Shown here piece after piece: positions 1 through 8,244 of a stretch of 35,906 nt of DNA. The notes under the pieces were generated by a model. It did no database searches and had not been told where the DNA came from. It worked only from the letters and a program-made list of their open reading frames with translations. The position numbers were made by a program, and so were the translations under genes. The number at the start of each line of letters is the position of its first letter. Positions within the stretch are counted from its first letter, which is position 1. Source of the DNA: an uncultured Lachnospiraceae bacterium (GTDB lineage Bacteria; Bacillota; Clostridia; Lachnospirales; Lachnospiraceae). The stretch spans positions 1 to 35,906 of the forward strand of contig CANBFE010000035.1 of NCBI GenBank assembly GCA_947367855.1, written 5' to 3'.

Positions 1-24
1 AGGGCCGTCAAACGACCCTTTTAC
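1..24 (+). terminator. Intrinsic terminator at window edge
   Basis: The first 19 bases fold as AGGG, one mismatch, CGT, loop CAA, ACG, CCCT, followed by TTTT. It would end a plus-strand gene lying left of the window. The hairpin may extend beyond the edge, so its full strength cannot be judged. Confidence 0.55.
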
Positions 25-147
25 TGATTTTACTTCCAGTTTGCACCATTTTTAAGTCTTTACTACCAAAAACAGGTATTATAATACTATTCCCTTCCAT
101 CCTTGTAAAGGGACAAAATACTTCAAAAATTTAAAGCACTCTGTCCC

Positions 148-176
148 TTGTTTTACAGAAAACTTCCATATATAAT
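148..176 (+). promoter_or_regulatory. Promoter of the 76-aa peptide gene, with flanking dyads
   Basis: TTGTTT at 148-153 and TATAAT at 171-176 are separated by 17 bp, a good vegetative promoter about 120 bp upstream of the peptide ATG. Three AAGGGA/TCCCTT blocks lie just upstream, at 91-96, 108-113 and 144-149; the last touches the -35 box. The pair AAGGGACA (108-115) and TGTCCCTT (142-149) is a perfect 8-bp dyad and a candidate operator. The binding protein is unknown. Confidence 0.6.
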
Positions 177-185
177 AAACGCAAG

Positions 186-254
186 AGAGTCATATCCGGA
201 TCAGATAGATACACCGAACTTTACAAAAGAGAAAGGTATCCCGAATATGACTCT
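186..254. repeat. Imperfect inverted repeat in the peptide-gene leader
   Basis: AGAGTCATAT at 186-195 is repeated in inverse at 245-254, and the complementarity continues for about 4 more bases after one mismatch. The enclosed loop is about 40 nt. It lies between the promoter and the ribosome binding site of the peptide gene and has no T-run, so it is not a standard terminator. It could be an operator or a 5' UTR structure. Confidence 0.5.
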
Positions 255-295
255 TCCACAATTACGCTTTTGCCTATAAAAGGAGGAATTCACAC

Positions 296-526
296 ATGAA
301 AAAACAACTTGTAAAACACTTGCTTCACTCTACTGCTGCCCTGGCAGTATGCGCTGTTATGCTGATGGGTATACCTCTTGAGGTTTCTATCCCGTCCGGA
401 ATCAGCAATGTCAAGAAACCCGGCGTTATTGTAGAAGTTCCGGACGAGGAGGACGGGGAAACCTCTGAAACACCGGGAATTGTACCTTTAAGCGATCGTC
501 CTGTGGATGTGAATCTTTTAGATTAA
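296..526 (+). CDS. Small exported-peptide-like protein, 76 aa
   Basis: Function not recognised. The start is well supported by AGGAGG about 9 nt upstream and a promoter at 148-176. The protein begins with a basic segment (MKKQLVKHLLH), then a hydrophobic stretch of roughly 15 residues (residues 12-26), which is the shape of a Sec signal peptide or a single membrane helix. An acidic Pro/Glu/Asp-rich part follows, and it ends in DRPVDVNLLD. The stop codon overlaps the stop of the convergent regulator at 523-526. Small exported peptides beside an HTH regulator are the layout of RRNPP-type signalling (Rgg-SHP, PlcR-PapR). By analogy this could be a signal precursor whose C-terminal fragment is the active peptide, but that is inference. 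It could equally be an unrelated secreted small protein. Confidence 0.7.
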   Translation: MKKQLVKHLLHSTAALAVCAVMLMGIPLEVSIPSGISNVKKPGVIVEVPDEEDGETSETPGIVPLSDRPVDVNLLD

Positions 527-2466
527 ACCTCCATTATATCCGACTTCTTTCCCTTAAGTATCTTTAAATAAAATGATTCATATAATATCCGTCTACCCAG
601 ATTGCTGAGCAGGATACACTTTATAAGTTCCTCTTCTCCATCTAACTTCCTGCCAGTAAAAATTCCATTGCGTTTCCGTTCCATATGGTTCCACCAACGA
701 TCATACAGGCAATTTGCCAGTGAAGCCAAACGGCGGGAACGCAATTCTTCTTTTATCAAAATGTCGCTGTACCAATCCGCCCGGTCAAACTCTCCGCAGT
801 TTCCCAGTTCACTTGTCACATAACCCATAATAAGCCCGCAGATCCCGTTCACCGTTCCCAACAGCTCCCCTTCCGCCACAGGACGGTACATCTCTTCAAA
901 ACGTTTCATGCAGATCTGAAACTCGCTGCTGTCTCTGTCCATCTCCTGCATCATATTTTGAATACATGCCTGTTCCTCATATGTCAGATACTTTTCCCCT
1001 TCCTGCAGGAATGCCTCAAACGGCAGCGTCAGCTCCAACGCAATCCGCATCTGCGCGTAATATTCCTCCCCGGTAATTTCCTCCCGGACTCTCAGCAGGT
1101 TTATCTCCTTGCGCATCAAAGCCTGTTTGTTGCATTGTATCTCCGTAGTTACCAGTCCCTTGATTTTGGCAAGGAGTATTCCTGCGTTTTCCGTCTCACG
1201 CTCGTTTCCATAATGCCGCAGCATTTCCATCATCCGCCTGGCCTCCGGGCTGTCCGTAACCAGTTCCGTCCGGGTCATCTCTCCTGACAGGCCCAGGCGT
1301 TCAAACAGTTCCTCCACAATCGCCCTCTGGGTCGCCCGTTTCCGGTTTTCCAGACGCCGCAGTGTTTTGATGTCACAGATCCCTTCGCATAACGCTTCAG
1401 CCCTTATACCCAACATTCTGCGCCGTATGCGGATCACCTCGCTGATACAGGATACGCCTTTCTCCAGGTAGAGATAACTATAGTGAAAAGTTTCCTTCCG
1501 TACTCCATAATCCGCATATACGGACTCCAACGTCTTCTTCCACCCTGCATTTTCAAGATATACTGCTGCAAAATCCTCCCTGCCGGAGCGGCCTTCCCAC
1601 ACCTGAACTGCTCCTGCGTCCTTCTCCTGTCTGACCCCCGGCCAATTCCCCGCCCTGTGTTTCAGATACTGCTCCCGAAGCTCCAGAATCTCCCAGAGGT
1701 AATACATCCTGGATGCATTCCGCAGAATCTCCAGAGCATGATTGCAGTAACCATAAAGCTCATCTCCCAGAACCCCGCCCTTTTCCGCAATACATCCACA
1801 CAAAAAACAGACTGCCTTTGGATAAACTTTTGCCAGTCCCACAGTATCCATGCCTGCAGTCTTCAGGCAGGAGAGGATCTCCCGGTAATGCGCTTCGTCA
1901 CCGCCTCCCTTTCTGTATCTTTCCGCTTCCAGAATCAGATTCCATTCTTTCAGGGACAGCACTCTCCCCTGAAGGGGTTTCTCCCAGAGCACAGGCACAG
2001 TCAGCTGTACCGCCTCTTCCAGTATGGGACGCAGTTCTTCCCTCCCTGCCCCTTCCAGGCATCGGATCTGAGCCCACATGCTTAGATAGAACTGCCTCTC
2101 CAGACGCTCCCCCACCGCTTCTCCGCCGCCGGATTCTCCTCCGTATCTGCGTCCGTACTCCCCTAACAGTTCTTTTGCCCGGTAGGCATTCCCACAGGAG
2201 ATCCCATGCAGAATCCGCTGCCGCATCTCCCACTGATCATACTCTTTGTAGTGCAGATAATGCTCGTAATCTTCAGCCCCCACACCCAGCCTCTCCAGAA
2301 TGGCATCCTGCAGCAGCTTTCCCGGAGACTGTGCTCCGCTCTCCAGCTGAAACAGCCTCTGCGCCGTGCACAGTCCCTCGCAGACCTGTTCCAATGCATA
2401 TTTCCGTTTCTCCCGCAAATATCCGATATATGCGCCGAAGGCCTCCCTGTCTGTTCTGTAACGCAT
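523..2466 (-). CDS. Large regulator with two XRE-like HTH domains
   Basis: I start it at the ATG at 2466 because AGGAGG sits 6 nt upstream; an in-frame ATG 10 codons earlier has no such site. The 647-aa protein opens with an XRE-like helix-turn-helix (about residues 1-60). A second, similar HTH occurs near residues 341-395: CEGLCTAQRLFQLESG in the first copy matches CEGICDIKTLRRLENR in the second, and both end in a similar ERLG motif. The segments after each HTH are helical and could be TPR-like, as in peptide-sensing RRNPP regulators, but I cannot prove a TPR fold by eye. The internal duplication suggests one chain acting as a pseudo-dimer. It is monocistronic from its own promoter (2574-2602). 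Its 3' end overlaps the convergent 76-aa peptide gene by 4 nt. Confidence 0.8.
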   Translation of the reverse strand: MRYRTDREAFGAYIGYLREKRKYALEQVCEGLCTAQRLFQLESGAQSPGKLLQDAILERLGVGAEDYEHYLHYKEYDQWEMRQRILHGISCGNAYRAKELLGEYGRRYGGESGGGEAVGERLERQFYLSMWAQIRCLEGAGREELRPILEEAVQLTVPVLWEKPLQGRVLSLKEWNLILEAERYRKGGGDEAHYREILSCLKTAGMDTVGLAKVYPKAVCFLCGCIAEKGGVLGDELYGYCNHALEILRNASRMYYLWEILELREQYLKHRAGNWPGVRQEKDAGAVQVWEGRSGREDFAAVYLENAGWKKTLESVYADYGVRKETFHYSYLYLEKGVSCISEVIRIRRRMLGIRAEALCEGICDIKTLRRLENRKRATQRAIVEELFERLGLSGEMTRTELVTDSPEARRMMEMLRHYGNERETENAGILLAKIKGLVTTEIQCNKQALMRKEINLLRVREEITGEEYYAQMRIALELTLPFEAFLQEGEKYLTYEEQACIQNMMQEMDRDSSEFQICMKRFEEMYRPVAEGELLGTVNGICGLIMGYVTSELGNCGEFDRADWYSDILIKEELRSRRLASLANCLYDRWWNHMERKRNGIFTGRKLDGEEELIKCILLSNLGRRILYESFYLKILKGKKSDIMEV

Positions 2467-2573
2467 GGAATTCCTCCTGTCTCTTCCGTACCACATGCCT
2501 GATTTCCCGGCCGGTCCATGTGCAGATCCTTCTCTTCCGATTGCTTCTTACGCGGATTGTTCTGCGCATTATC

Positions 2574-2602
2574 AGCATAATATACAGGTAAAATGTTGTC
2601 AA
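2574..2602 (-). promoter_or_regulatory. Promoter of the double-HTH regulator
   Basis: On the minus strand, TTGACA (2597-2602) and TATGCT (2574-2579) are separated by 17 bp. It lies about 110 bp upstream of the regulator ATG and downstream of the terminator of the GH32 operon, so the regulator is transcribed on its own. Confidence 0.65.
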
Positions 2603-2620
2603 GAACATATACGGAAACAG

Positions 2621-2652
2621 CCAAAAGGCAGACACCGTCTTCCGGGTCTGCC
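2621..2652 (-). terminator. Terminator of the GH32/ABC operon
   Basis: GGCAGAC (2627-2633) pairs with GTCTGCC (2646-2652), a perfect 7-bp stem. On the minus strand it is followed by TTTTGG. It lies about 12 nt after the stop codon of the GH32 gene. Confidence 0.7.
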
Positions 2653-2663
2653 CTGCACAATCA

Positions 2664-4151
2664 TTATATAAGGTCGTATTTTACCACATCCATGGTCATG
2701 GTGCCATCAGAGAGGAAGGATATGCCGTCCGCCTTCTGATCCGTGTACAGAACGGCTGTCATCACCTGCTCGCCGTCATTCACAAAGGCCTCAACGCTGA
2801 ATCTGTCCAGGATAATCCGCAGTTTCAGCTCCCCCTCCGGACCGTTTACCCTGCTGCTCCTCTCATGGAGAATGTCCCTTCGGGTGCCTGAAAATTTCCT
2901 GTCCATCTTCAGCACGGACTCTGCCGGACGGAAGCTGAAGGAGGTGTGATACTGCTCATTCCGGGCAAAAAGAACTGTAAATTTCCGGTAGAGGCTGCAC
3001 CCCGCTTTAGGACGCACAGTCAGTTCCATGTCCAGCCTGCGCCCGCTTATGCCCTCCAGCTGCAGAATGCCCGAGACTGTGACATTTTCATAAGAAACCT
3101 TATTATGCCGCATCCGTTCCAGTTCCCGCACCGGCGTCTGGTACAGTTTTCCGTTCTTTATGGACAATTCCCTGGGCAGGCTCATCTGGCCGAACCATGC
3201 CTCATCATGAACCCTTCTGTGATTACAGGTATCCCAGTTCTGCATCCATCCAATCATCACCCGCCGTCCGTCCGGTGTAAGAACTGTCTGGGGCGCATAG
3301 AAGTCAATTCCATAGTCAACCGCCTGATCCGCTTCTTCCGTAAATTCCTCCGTTTTCCTGTTATAGTTCCCAATCAGGCACAAAGTCCCGTTTCCGTTGT
3401 GGTACTCCAAACCGGAGGGAATCATATCCTGGGGGCTGACCAACAGCACCTGCTTCCCGTCCAGGGGAAAGAAATCCGGGCATTCCCACATCCTGCCGAA
3501 GCGGTTTCGGTTTTCCGCCAATACTTTCCTGTAATGCCATTCAAATCCGTCAGTGCTTTCAAAGAGAAGAATCTGCCCGCTTCCGTCCGCGGGTCTGTTG
3601 CCCACAACACAGCGCCAGGTTCCGTCTTCCTCCTGCCACATCTTCGGATCCCGGAAGTCGAACCTGCTGCCGCCGTCAGGTATGTCCTCCCAGTTCAGAA
3701 CCGGATTGTTTTCGTATTTTACATAATCTTCCCCGTCCCCCACGGCAAGGCACTGCGTCTGCACTTCATCGCAGCCTCCGTCTGCCCGGCGCTCTCTGAC
3801 CACGCCGGTATACATCAGAATCTGCCTGCCGTCCGGAAGCATGGCCGCGCTGCCGGAAAAGCAGCCGTCCCTGTCATAGGCCTCGTCCGGCGCCAGCGCG
3901 CAGGGAAGATACTCCCAGTGGAGCAGGTCTTCGCTTACCGCATGCCCCCAGTGCATAGGCCCCCAGTGAGAGGCATAGGGGTTGTACTGGTAGAACAAAT
4001 GATATTTCCCGTCATACCAGGAGAAGCCGTTGGGATCATTCATCCATCCCGTCCGTGTGGACAGATGAAAAACCGGGCGCTCCTCCTTTTCGATTATTTT
4101 TTCCGAAGCCTCTTCATACTTTCGGGCTTCCCTCAATGTCTGACTGCTCAT
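2664..4151 (-). CDS. Glycoside hydrolase family 32 (sucrose/fructan hydrolase)
   Basis: Cleaves beta-fructosidic bonds in sucrose or fructo-oligosaccharides, probably in the cytoplasm because no signal peptide is present. GH32 hallmarks are visible: WMNDPNG near residues 36-42 (Asp39 is the expected nucleophile), FRDPKMW (transition-state stabilising RDP) and WECPDFF (acid/base Glu in the EC motif), followed by a C-terminal beta-sandwich region. I choose the ATG at 4151 (495 aa) because AGGTGAGG lies 6 nt upstream; an in-frame GTG at 4205 would add 18 residues but has a poor ribosome binding site. It is the last gene of an operon with a lipoprotein binding protein and two permeases, so the substrate likely arrives unphosphorylated. 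A beta-fructofuranosidase or exo-levanase/inulinase role fits better than sucrose-6-phosphate hydrolysis, since no PTS gene is nearby. Confidence 0.93.
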   Translation of the reverse strand: MSSQTLREARKYEEASEKIIEKEERPVFHLSTRTGWMNDPNGFSWYDGKYHLFYQYNPYASHWGPMHWGHAVSEDLLHWEYLPCALAPDEAYDRDGCFSGSAAMLPDGRQILMYTGVVRERRADGGCDEVQTQCLAVGDGEDYVKYENNPVLNWEDIPDGGSRFDFRDPKMWQEEDGTWRCVVGNRPADGSGQILLFESTDGFEWHYRKVLAENRNRFGRMWECPDFFPLDGKQVLLVSPQDMIPSGLEYHNGNGTLCLIGNYNRKTEEFTEEADQAVDYGIDFYAPQTVLTPDGRRVMIGWMQNWDTCNHRRVHDEAWFGQMSLPRELSIKNGKLYQTPVRELERMRHNKVSYENVTVSGILQLEGISGRRLDMELTVRPKAGCSLYRKFTVLFARNEQYHTSFSFRPAESVLKMDRKFSGTRRDILHERSSRVNGPEGELKLRIILDRFSVEAFVNDGEQVMTAVLYTDQKADGISFLSDGTMTMDVVKYDLI

Positions 4152-4232
4152 AGCATACCTCACCTGTTGATATTTACTCTGCCGCAAAGCCTTTTGCAGT
4201 TCCACATACCCTGCAATGCATATTCCATTATC

Positions 4233-5903
4233 CTACTCCGCAAAGTAAGAATCAAGGTATTTCTGGAAAATTGCCAGGTACTCCTGAAGTCCGTATTCCT
4301 CCAATGACTTTATATACTCGTCCCACTGCTCATCCACTCCGCCATCCCGAATCCATTCGGCTTTCTTTGCCCTGACAGTCTTCTCAATATCCGCCTGCAG
4401 ATCAGACAGCTTCTTTACATCTTCCTGACTCATGAACAGATTGGGATATACGTAATTCTGTGTCATAAACGGTGTGTAAATCTCCTCAATCCAGTCCAGA
4501 CGGTACTGGGCGTCATCCGGACAGGTCACATATACGCCATAGTATTCATCCAGGATTGCAAGGGGCCCGCCCACAGCCTCGGCCTCTCTTACCTCTACAG
4601 GGGATGCATCTCCCAGAGGAGCGTGCTGCAGCATGTCTTCCCCGTCTGCATTCTTTCCCAGTACAAAGATGTCAAATTCATCCTCCTCCCCATAGGTGCC
4701 CCAGTTGTTCTGGGGAGACTGCAAAGGAGCATACATCCTGTCAAGCCATGCGCACACCAAAGCCGGCTGCTTTGCCGCTGCGGTAACCACACAGCGTCCC
4801 CTGTCATAGCCGCTGGTGAAGGAACCGTTCTGCGGAGTGATAACCCTCTGTCCGTCCACGGCCAGGGGCGGAAGGGGAACAAAATCCTCCAGATTGTCAA
4901 TATTTGCCACATCCCAGCTGAAACATACACCATACCGGTGCGCCTTGCCCTTTGCCACATACTGCGACCATTCCTGCGTATAGCACTCCGGGTCAATCAG
5001 CCCCTGCTCTGCCAGAGAATGCAGCCACTTGATGCCTTCCCTGAATCCTTCCATAGCTGCAGTAAAGACCACTTCCTTCTCATCAGTGACCGTGATGTGC
5101 CTTCCTCTGTCCGGATCGCCGTACCCTTCCCCAAAGCTGTTGATCAGGATGCAGGGGTCCTGGTCACCGTCGTTTACAATACAGGACATGGGAATGATAT
5201 CTCCCTCTATCCCAAAATCCTCCTGAAGCCTGGCCGCATTATCCCGGAACGCAACCAGAGCCGCCTCAAAATCCTCCACCGTTTCCGGTACCGCCAGTCC
5301 CAGAGCATCCAGCCATTTTTTATTGATAAAGCTCATGTTTCCAATGGTCTGGATGGCTGTCTTATTGGCCCCCAGCTGTTCAATCCACGGAAGGGAATAG
5401 ATATGCCCGTCGGAAGCCGTAGTCATTTTCCGGTATTCCGGATACTTGTCAAATACGGCTTTCAGATTCGGCATATAGGCGTCAATATACTCCTCCAGGG
5501 GAATGATTACCTTCTGTTCCGCAAACCGCAGCAGGTCATTGTCGCCAAAGCCTGCAGTGAAAATGAAATCTGTCAGGGAATTGGCATCCGCCATGATGGT
5601 CTGAATCTTTTCGCCCCACTGGTCACCCGGAATGGCATTCCACTCAATATGTACATTGGTTTCCTCTTCTATCCGCTTAAAAATGGTGCGCTTGTTGGGG
5701 TCCGGTTCCGTGTTTGCGGGATAGCTGATCAGCCCTGTAAGCGTGGTGCCGTCAGGCTGCGGAAACTGCAGCTCGGCTTCCTCCATGGCCTTAAATGTCC
5801 CGTCATTCAGTTCAACCTTCCCATTCCCGCATGCTGCCAGGGAAATTGCCATGCCCGCTGCAGCAATAGATGTAATAACGCGTTTCATATACCTGTTTTT
5901 CAT
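4233..5903 (-). CDS. Sugar ABC transporter substrate-binding lipoprotein
   Basis: Extracellular solute-binding protein anchored to the membrane by lipid. The N terminus has a basic start, a hydrophobic stretch and the lipobox LAAC with Cys25. The 556-aa length and sequence style match the large LplA-like binding proteins that pair with LplB- and YtcP-type permeases. The start at 5903 is supported by AGGAGG 5-6 nt upstream. It lies between the permease genes and the GH32 gene, so the ligand is most likely a fructose-containing oligosaccharide, inferred from context only. No ATPase gene is present; such systems usually share a multi-purpose MsmX-type ATPase encoded elsewhere. Confidence 0.92.
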   Translation of the reverse strand: MKNRYMKRVITSIAAAGMAISLAACGNGKVELNDGTFKAMEEAELQFPQPDGTTLTGLISYPANTEPDPNKRTIFKRIEEETNVHIEWNAIPGDQWGEKIQTIMADANSLTDFIFTAGFGDNDLLRFAEQKVIIPLEEYIDAYMPNLKAVFDKYPEYRKMTTASDGHIYSLPWIEQLGANKTAIQTIGNMSFINKKWLDALGLAVPETVEDFEAALVAFRDNAARLQEDFGIEGDIIPMSCIVNDGDQDPCILINSFGEGYGDPDRGRHITVTDEKEVVFTAAMEGFREGIKWLHSLAEQGLIDPECYTQEWSQYVAKGKAHRYGVCFSWDVANIDNLEDFVPLPPLAVDGQRVITPQNGSFTSGYDRGRCVVTAAAKQPALVCAWLDRMYAPLQSPQNNWGTYGEEDEFDIFVLGKNADGEDMLQHAPLGDASPVEVREAEAVGGPLAILDEYYGVYVTCPDDAQYRLDWIEEIYTPFMTQNYVYPNLFMSQEDVKKLSDLQADIEKTVRAKKAEWIRDGGVDEQWDEYIKSLEEYGLQEYLAIFQKYLDSYFAE

Positions 5904-5960
5904 TCTTCCTCCTTGCCCGCTTTCTGCAGGCGTATCTTATTTAAAAAGTCCTCTGCACAC

Positions 5961-6857
5961 TCAGCCCTTCACGGAACCTACCATGATTCCGCTGTCAAAA
6001 TATTTCTGAAAGAAAGGATACATCACCAACAGCGGAAGACTGGAGACGATGATGGTTGCATATTTCAGAAGCTCGGCCAGCTGCGCCCGCTCTGCCGTGC
6101 TCTGCATATCCGAAATCATGCCTGACTCCGGCTTATTCTGAATAAGGATGGAACGAAGCACTACCTGCAGGGGCTGCTTTGCCGTGTCGTCCAGATAAAT
6201 CAGCGCATCAAAATAGCTGTTCCACATGCCCACAAACTGCCAGAGAGCCAACACTGCAATCACCGGAGTGCATACGGGAAGCAGTATCATAAAGAAGAAA
6301 CGCATCTCGTTTGCCCCGTCCACATCGGCAGCCTCCCTGAGTTCCCCTGGAATGCCCTGATAATAGGTCCTGGCAATTATCATATTCCACACATTAAAGG
6401 CTCCGGGGAGCACTATTGCCCACATGGTATTCTTCATTCCCAGATTGTTGATCAGCAGGTAGGTTGGAATCAGACCTCCCCCGAAGAACATGGTGATGAC
6501 AAAAATTACGTTAAAAAAAGCTTTTCCCCTGAAATCCGGCCTGGACATCGGATACGCAGCCAGCAGAGTGACGAAAACCGATATCACGGTAAACACCACG
6601 GAGTAAACCACTGCGTTCTTAAAGCCGATCCATATCTGTGCGTTGCCGAAGACGCGCTCATACGCAGTGGTGGTCCATTTGCTGAAATCAAAGGTTATTC
6701 CCCTGTTCTGCAGGGTGATGGGATCCATGAAGGAACCCACAATGATGTAAATCATTGGAAGGACAATCGCCACCACAAACAACCCCAACAACAGATAGCC
6801 TGTCAAAAGCAGCGCCTTATCCTGCATGGAATATCTGCCAAATTTCTTCCTGTTCAT
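5961..6857 (-). CDS. Carbohydrate ABC transporter permease (YtcP-like)
   Basis: Integral membrane subunit of a CUT1-type sugar importer, MalG side. The 298-aa protein has about six hydrophobic segments and the cytoplasmic EAA loop (GELREAADVDGAN, near residues 190-202) that docks the ATPase. It ends with the typical short tail KYFDSGIMVGSVKG of this family. A GGGAGGGG ribosome binding site precedes the ATG. It follows the LplB-like permease by 36 bp, and the two would form the heterodimeric channel fed by the lipoprotein encoded next. Confidence 0.93.
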   Translation of the reverse strand: MNRKKFGRYSMQDKALLLTGYLLLGLFVVAIVLPMIYIIVGSFMDPITLQNRGITFDFSKWTTTAYERVFGNAQIWIGFKNAVVYSVVFTVISVFVTLLAAYPMSRPDFRGKAFFNVIFVITMFFGGGLIPTYLLINNLGMKNTMWAIVLPGAFNVWNMIIARTYYQGIPGELREAADVDGANEMRFFFMILLPVCTPVIAVLALWQFVGMWNSYFDALIYLDDTAKQPLQVVLRSILIQNKPESGMISDMQSTAERAQLAELLKYATIIVSSLPLLVMYPFFQKYFDSGIMVGSVKG

Positions 6858-6893
6858 TATGCCCCTCCCTTTGCATTTCCTTCTGTTTCCATT

Positions 6894-7844
6894 CTACAAT
6901 CCCTTCCCTTCATTCATCCTGGCCACCACCTTGTTCACCGCCACCAACAGAATGACATTGATAACCGTATTGAACAGGCCCACCGCAGTGGAAAATCCGT
7001 AGTCGCCGTCCAGAAGACCTTTTTTGTACACATAGGTAGCTATAATTTCCGATGAACGCATGTTCATATCCGTCTGCAGCGCATAGGCCTTCTCAAATCC
7101 CACGCTCATGATATTACCTGCCTGCATGATAAACTGAATGACTACCACATCCTTGATGGCCGGCCACTCCACCGCTTTGATCTGCTGAAAAATATTGGCT
7201 CCGTCTATAACCGCCGCTTCCCTCAGCTCTCCGCTTGCATTGGCCAGCGCAGCGGTATACATAATGGACGCCCAGCCTGCCCCCTGCCAGATGCCGCTGG
7301 CAATGTAAATCGACCGAAACGCCTCAGGCATGGTCATGAAATCCGTGGATGTCCCCAGAATCATATTCAGCGGACCCGTTACCGACAGCAGTATCTTTAC
7401 GATACCACACAGCACGATAACCGAAATAAAGTTTGGCATGTAGAGCACCAGCTGAATCTTTTTCCTGATTCCGGATCTCTGTACCCGGTTCAGCAAAAAA
7501 GCCAGAAGGATGGGAATTGGAAATCCCCACAGCAGTCCGAAAACACTCAGCTTTAAAGTATTAATCAGGTAACTTATAAAGTCGGGCGAGGCCAGAAACC
7601 GCTTAAAGTGGGAAAATCCCACCCAAGGACTGTTTAACAGGCCCTGAATCGGGTTGTAATTCTCAAAGGCAATCAGGATGCCGCCCATGGGAATATACTT
7701 AAAAATAATGGTCAGGGCAAACGCCGGCAGCAGAAAGACCACGTACAGCTGCCAATGCTGCCGCACGTAGAGGAGTGTATTGTGCAGCCCTGCCTTTTCT
7801 TTGCCGCCCCCCCGTCCCGGGGCAGCCTTCATGCTTGTTTTCAT
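6894..7844 (-). CDS. Carbohydrate ABC transporter permease (LplB-like)
   Basis: First gene of the fructan-uptake operon and the MalF-side permease of a CUT1-type importer. The 316-aa protein has a basic Gly-rich N terminus, then about six membrane segments beginning near residue 33, and an EAA loop reading GELREAAVIDGAN. AAAGGAGAGAATCT precedes the ATG at 7844. The operon promoter is at 7965-7993, giving a leader of roughly 115 nt. A LacI-family regulator is divergently transcribed, which is the usual arrangement for substrate-induced control. Confidence 0.93.
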   Translation of the reverse strand: MKTSMKAAPGRGGGKEKAGLHNTLLYVRQHWQLYVVFLLPAFALTIIFKYIPMGGILIAFENYNPIQGLLNSPWVGFSHFKRFLASPDFISYLINTLKLSVFGLLWGFPIPILLAFLLNRVQRSGIRKKIQLVLYMPNFISVIVLCGIVKILLSVTGPLNMILGTSTDFMTMPEAFRSIYIASGIWQGAGWASIMYTAALANASGELREAAVIDGANIFQQIKAVEWPAIKDVVVIQFIMQAGNIMSVGFEKAYALQTDMNMRSSEIIATYVYKKGLLDGDYGFSTAVGLFNTVINVILLVAVNKVVARMNEGKGL

Positions 7845-7964
7845 AGATTCTCTCCTTTCTCAGTTCCAGTTCCGTATCCTCACTGCCTTTGCATTCTGTT
7901 CTCTCCCTCCTCTCCATGCCGGATTTGTGCATTTGTAAAATTCCGTTTGCTCTTTTGTAAATAT

Positions 7965-7993
7965 AAAATATCATACTTTTTACATTTAGTCAA
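7965..7993 (-). promoter_or_regulatory. Promoter of the fructan-uptake operon
   Basis: On the minus strand, TTGACT (7988-7993) and TATTTT (7965-7970) are separated by 17 bp. The spacer contains one copy of the repeated AAATGTAAAA motif, so a bound regulator would block polymerase. Confidence 0.6.
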
Positions 7994-8135
7994 TCTTTAT
8001 TTTTACATTTTTAATAATATTTTTTATGTTATTTTACATTTGACCACTAAGTATTGTAAAAGTTAAAGTTCTTCTGTAAAATATAATCTGGAAATTTTAT
8101 GATACAAACAGTTTTGTGAATAATATATTTTACAT

Positions 8136-8164
8136 TTGACACATTTTAATTTGTGCATTATAAT
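8136..8164 (+). promoter_or_regulatory. Consensus promoter of the LacI-family gene
   Basis: TTGACA (8136-8141) and TATAAT (8159-8164) with exactly 17 bp between them match the sigma-A consensus. The -35 box is embedded in the 14-mer ATTTTACATTTGAC, suggesting autoregulation. Confidence 0.8.
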
Positions 8165-8244
8165 ACTGTTCAGGACAGTCATGCTGACCAAAAATCGAAT
8201 CACTTAAAAATCCAGGAAACATCAAGGAACGGAGGCAGAAAAAT

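Larger units (their letters stand above)
7845..8244. promoter_or_regulatory. AT-rich divergent control region with repeated TTTTACATTT
   Basis: The 400 bp between the permease and lacI genes hold no gene. TTTACA/TGTAAA occurs at least eight times (7932-7940, 7953-7961, 7977-7987, 8001-8010, 8031-8040, 8055-8061, 8075-8081, 8127-8137). The 14-mer ATTTTACATTTGAC is exactly repeated at 8031-8044 and 8127-8140. One copy fills the spacer of the operon promoter and another overlaps the -35 box of the lacI promoter, as expected for operators of the adjacent regulator. The high A+T content makes some copies likely by chance. Confidence 0.55.

Noticed and set aside
2946..4307. Plus-strand open frame of about 450 codons opposite the GH32 gene
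   Set aside because: Antisense of a gene with all GH32 catalytic motifs.
4623..6125. Plus-strand open frame of about 500 codons opposite the binding-protein gene
   Set aside because: Antisense of a lipoprotein gene with signal peptide and ribosome binding site; no recognisable domain.
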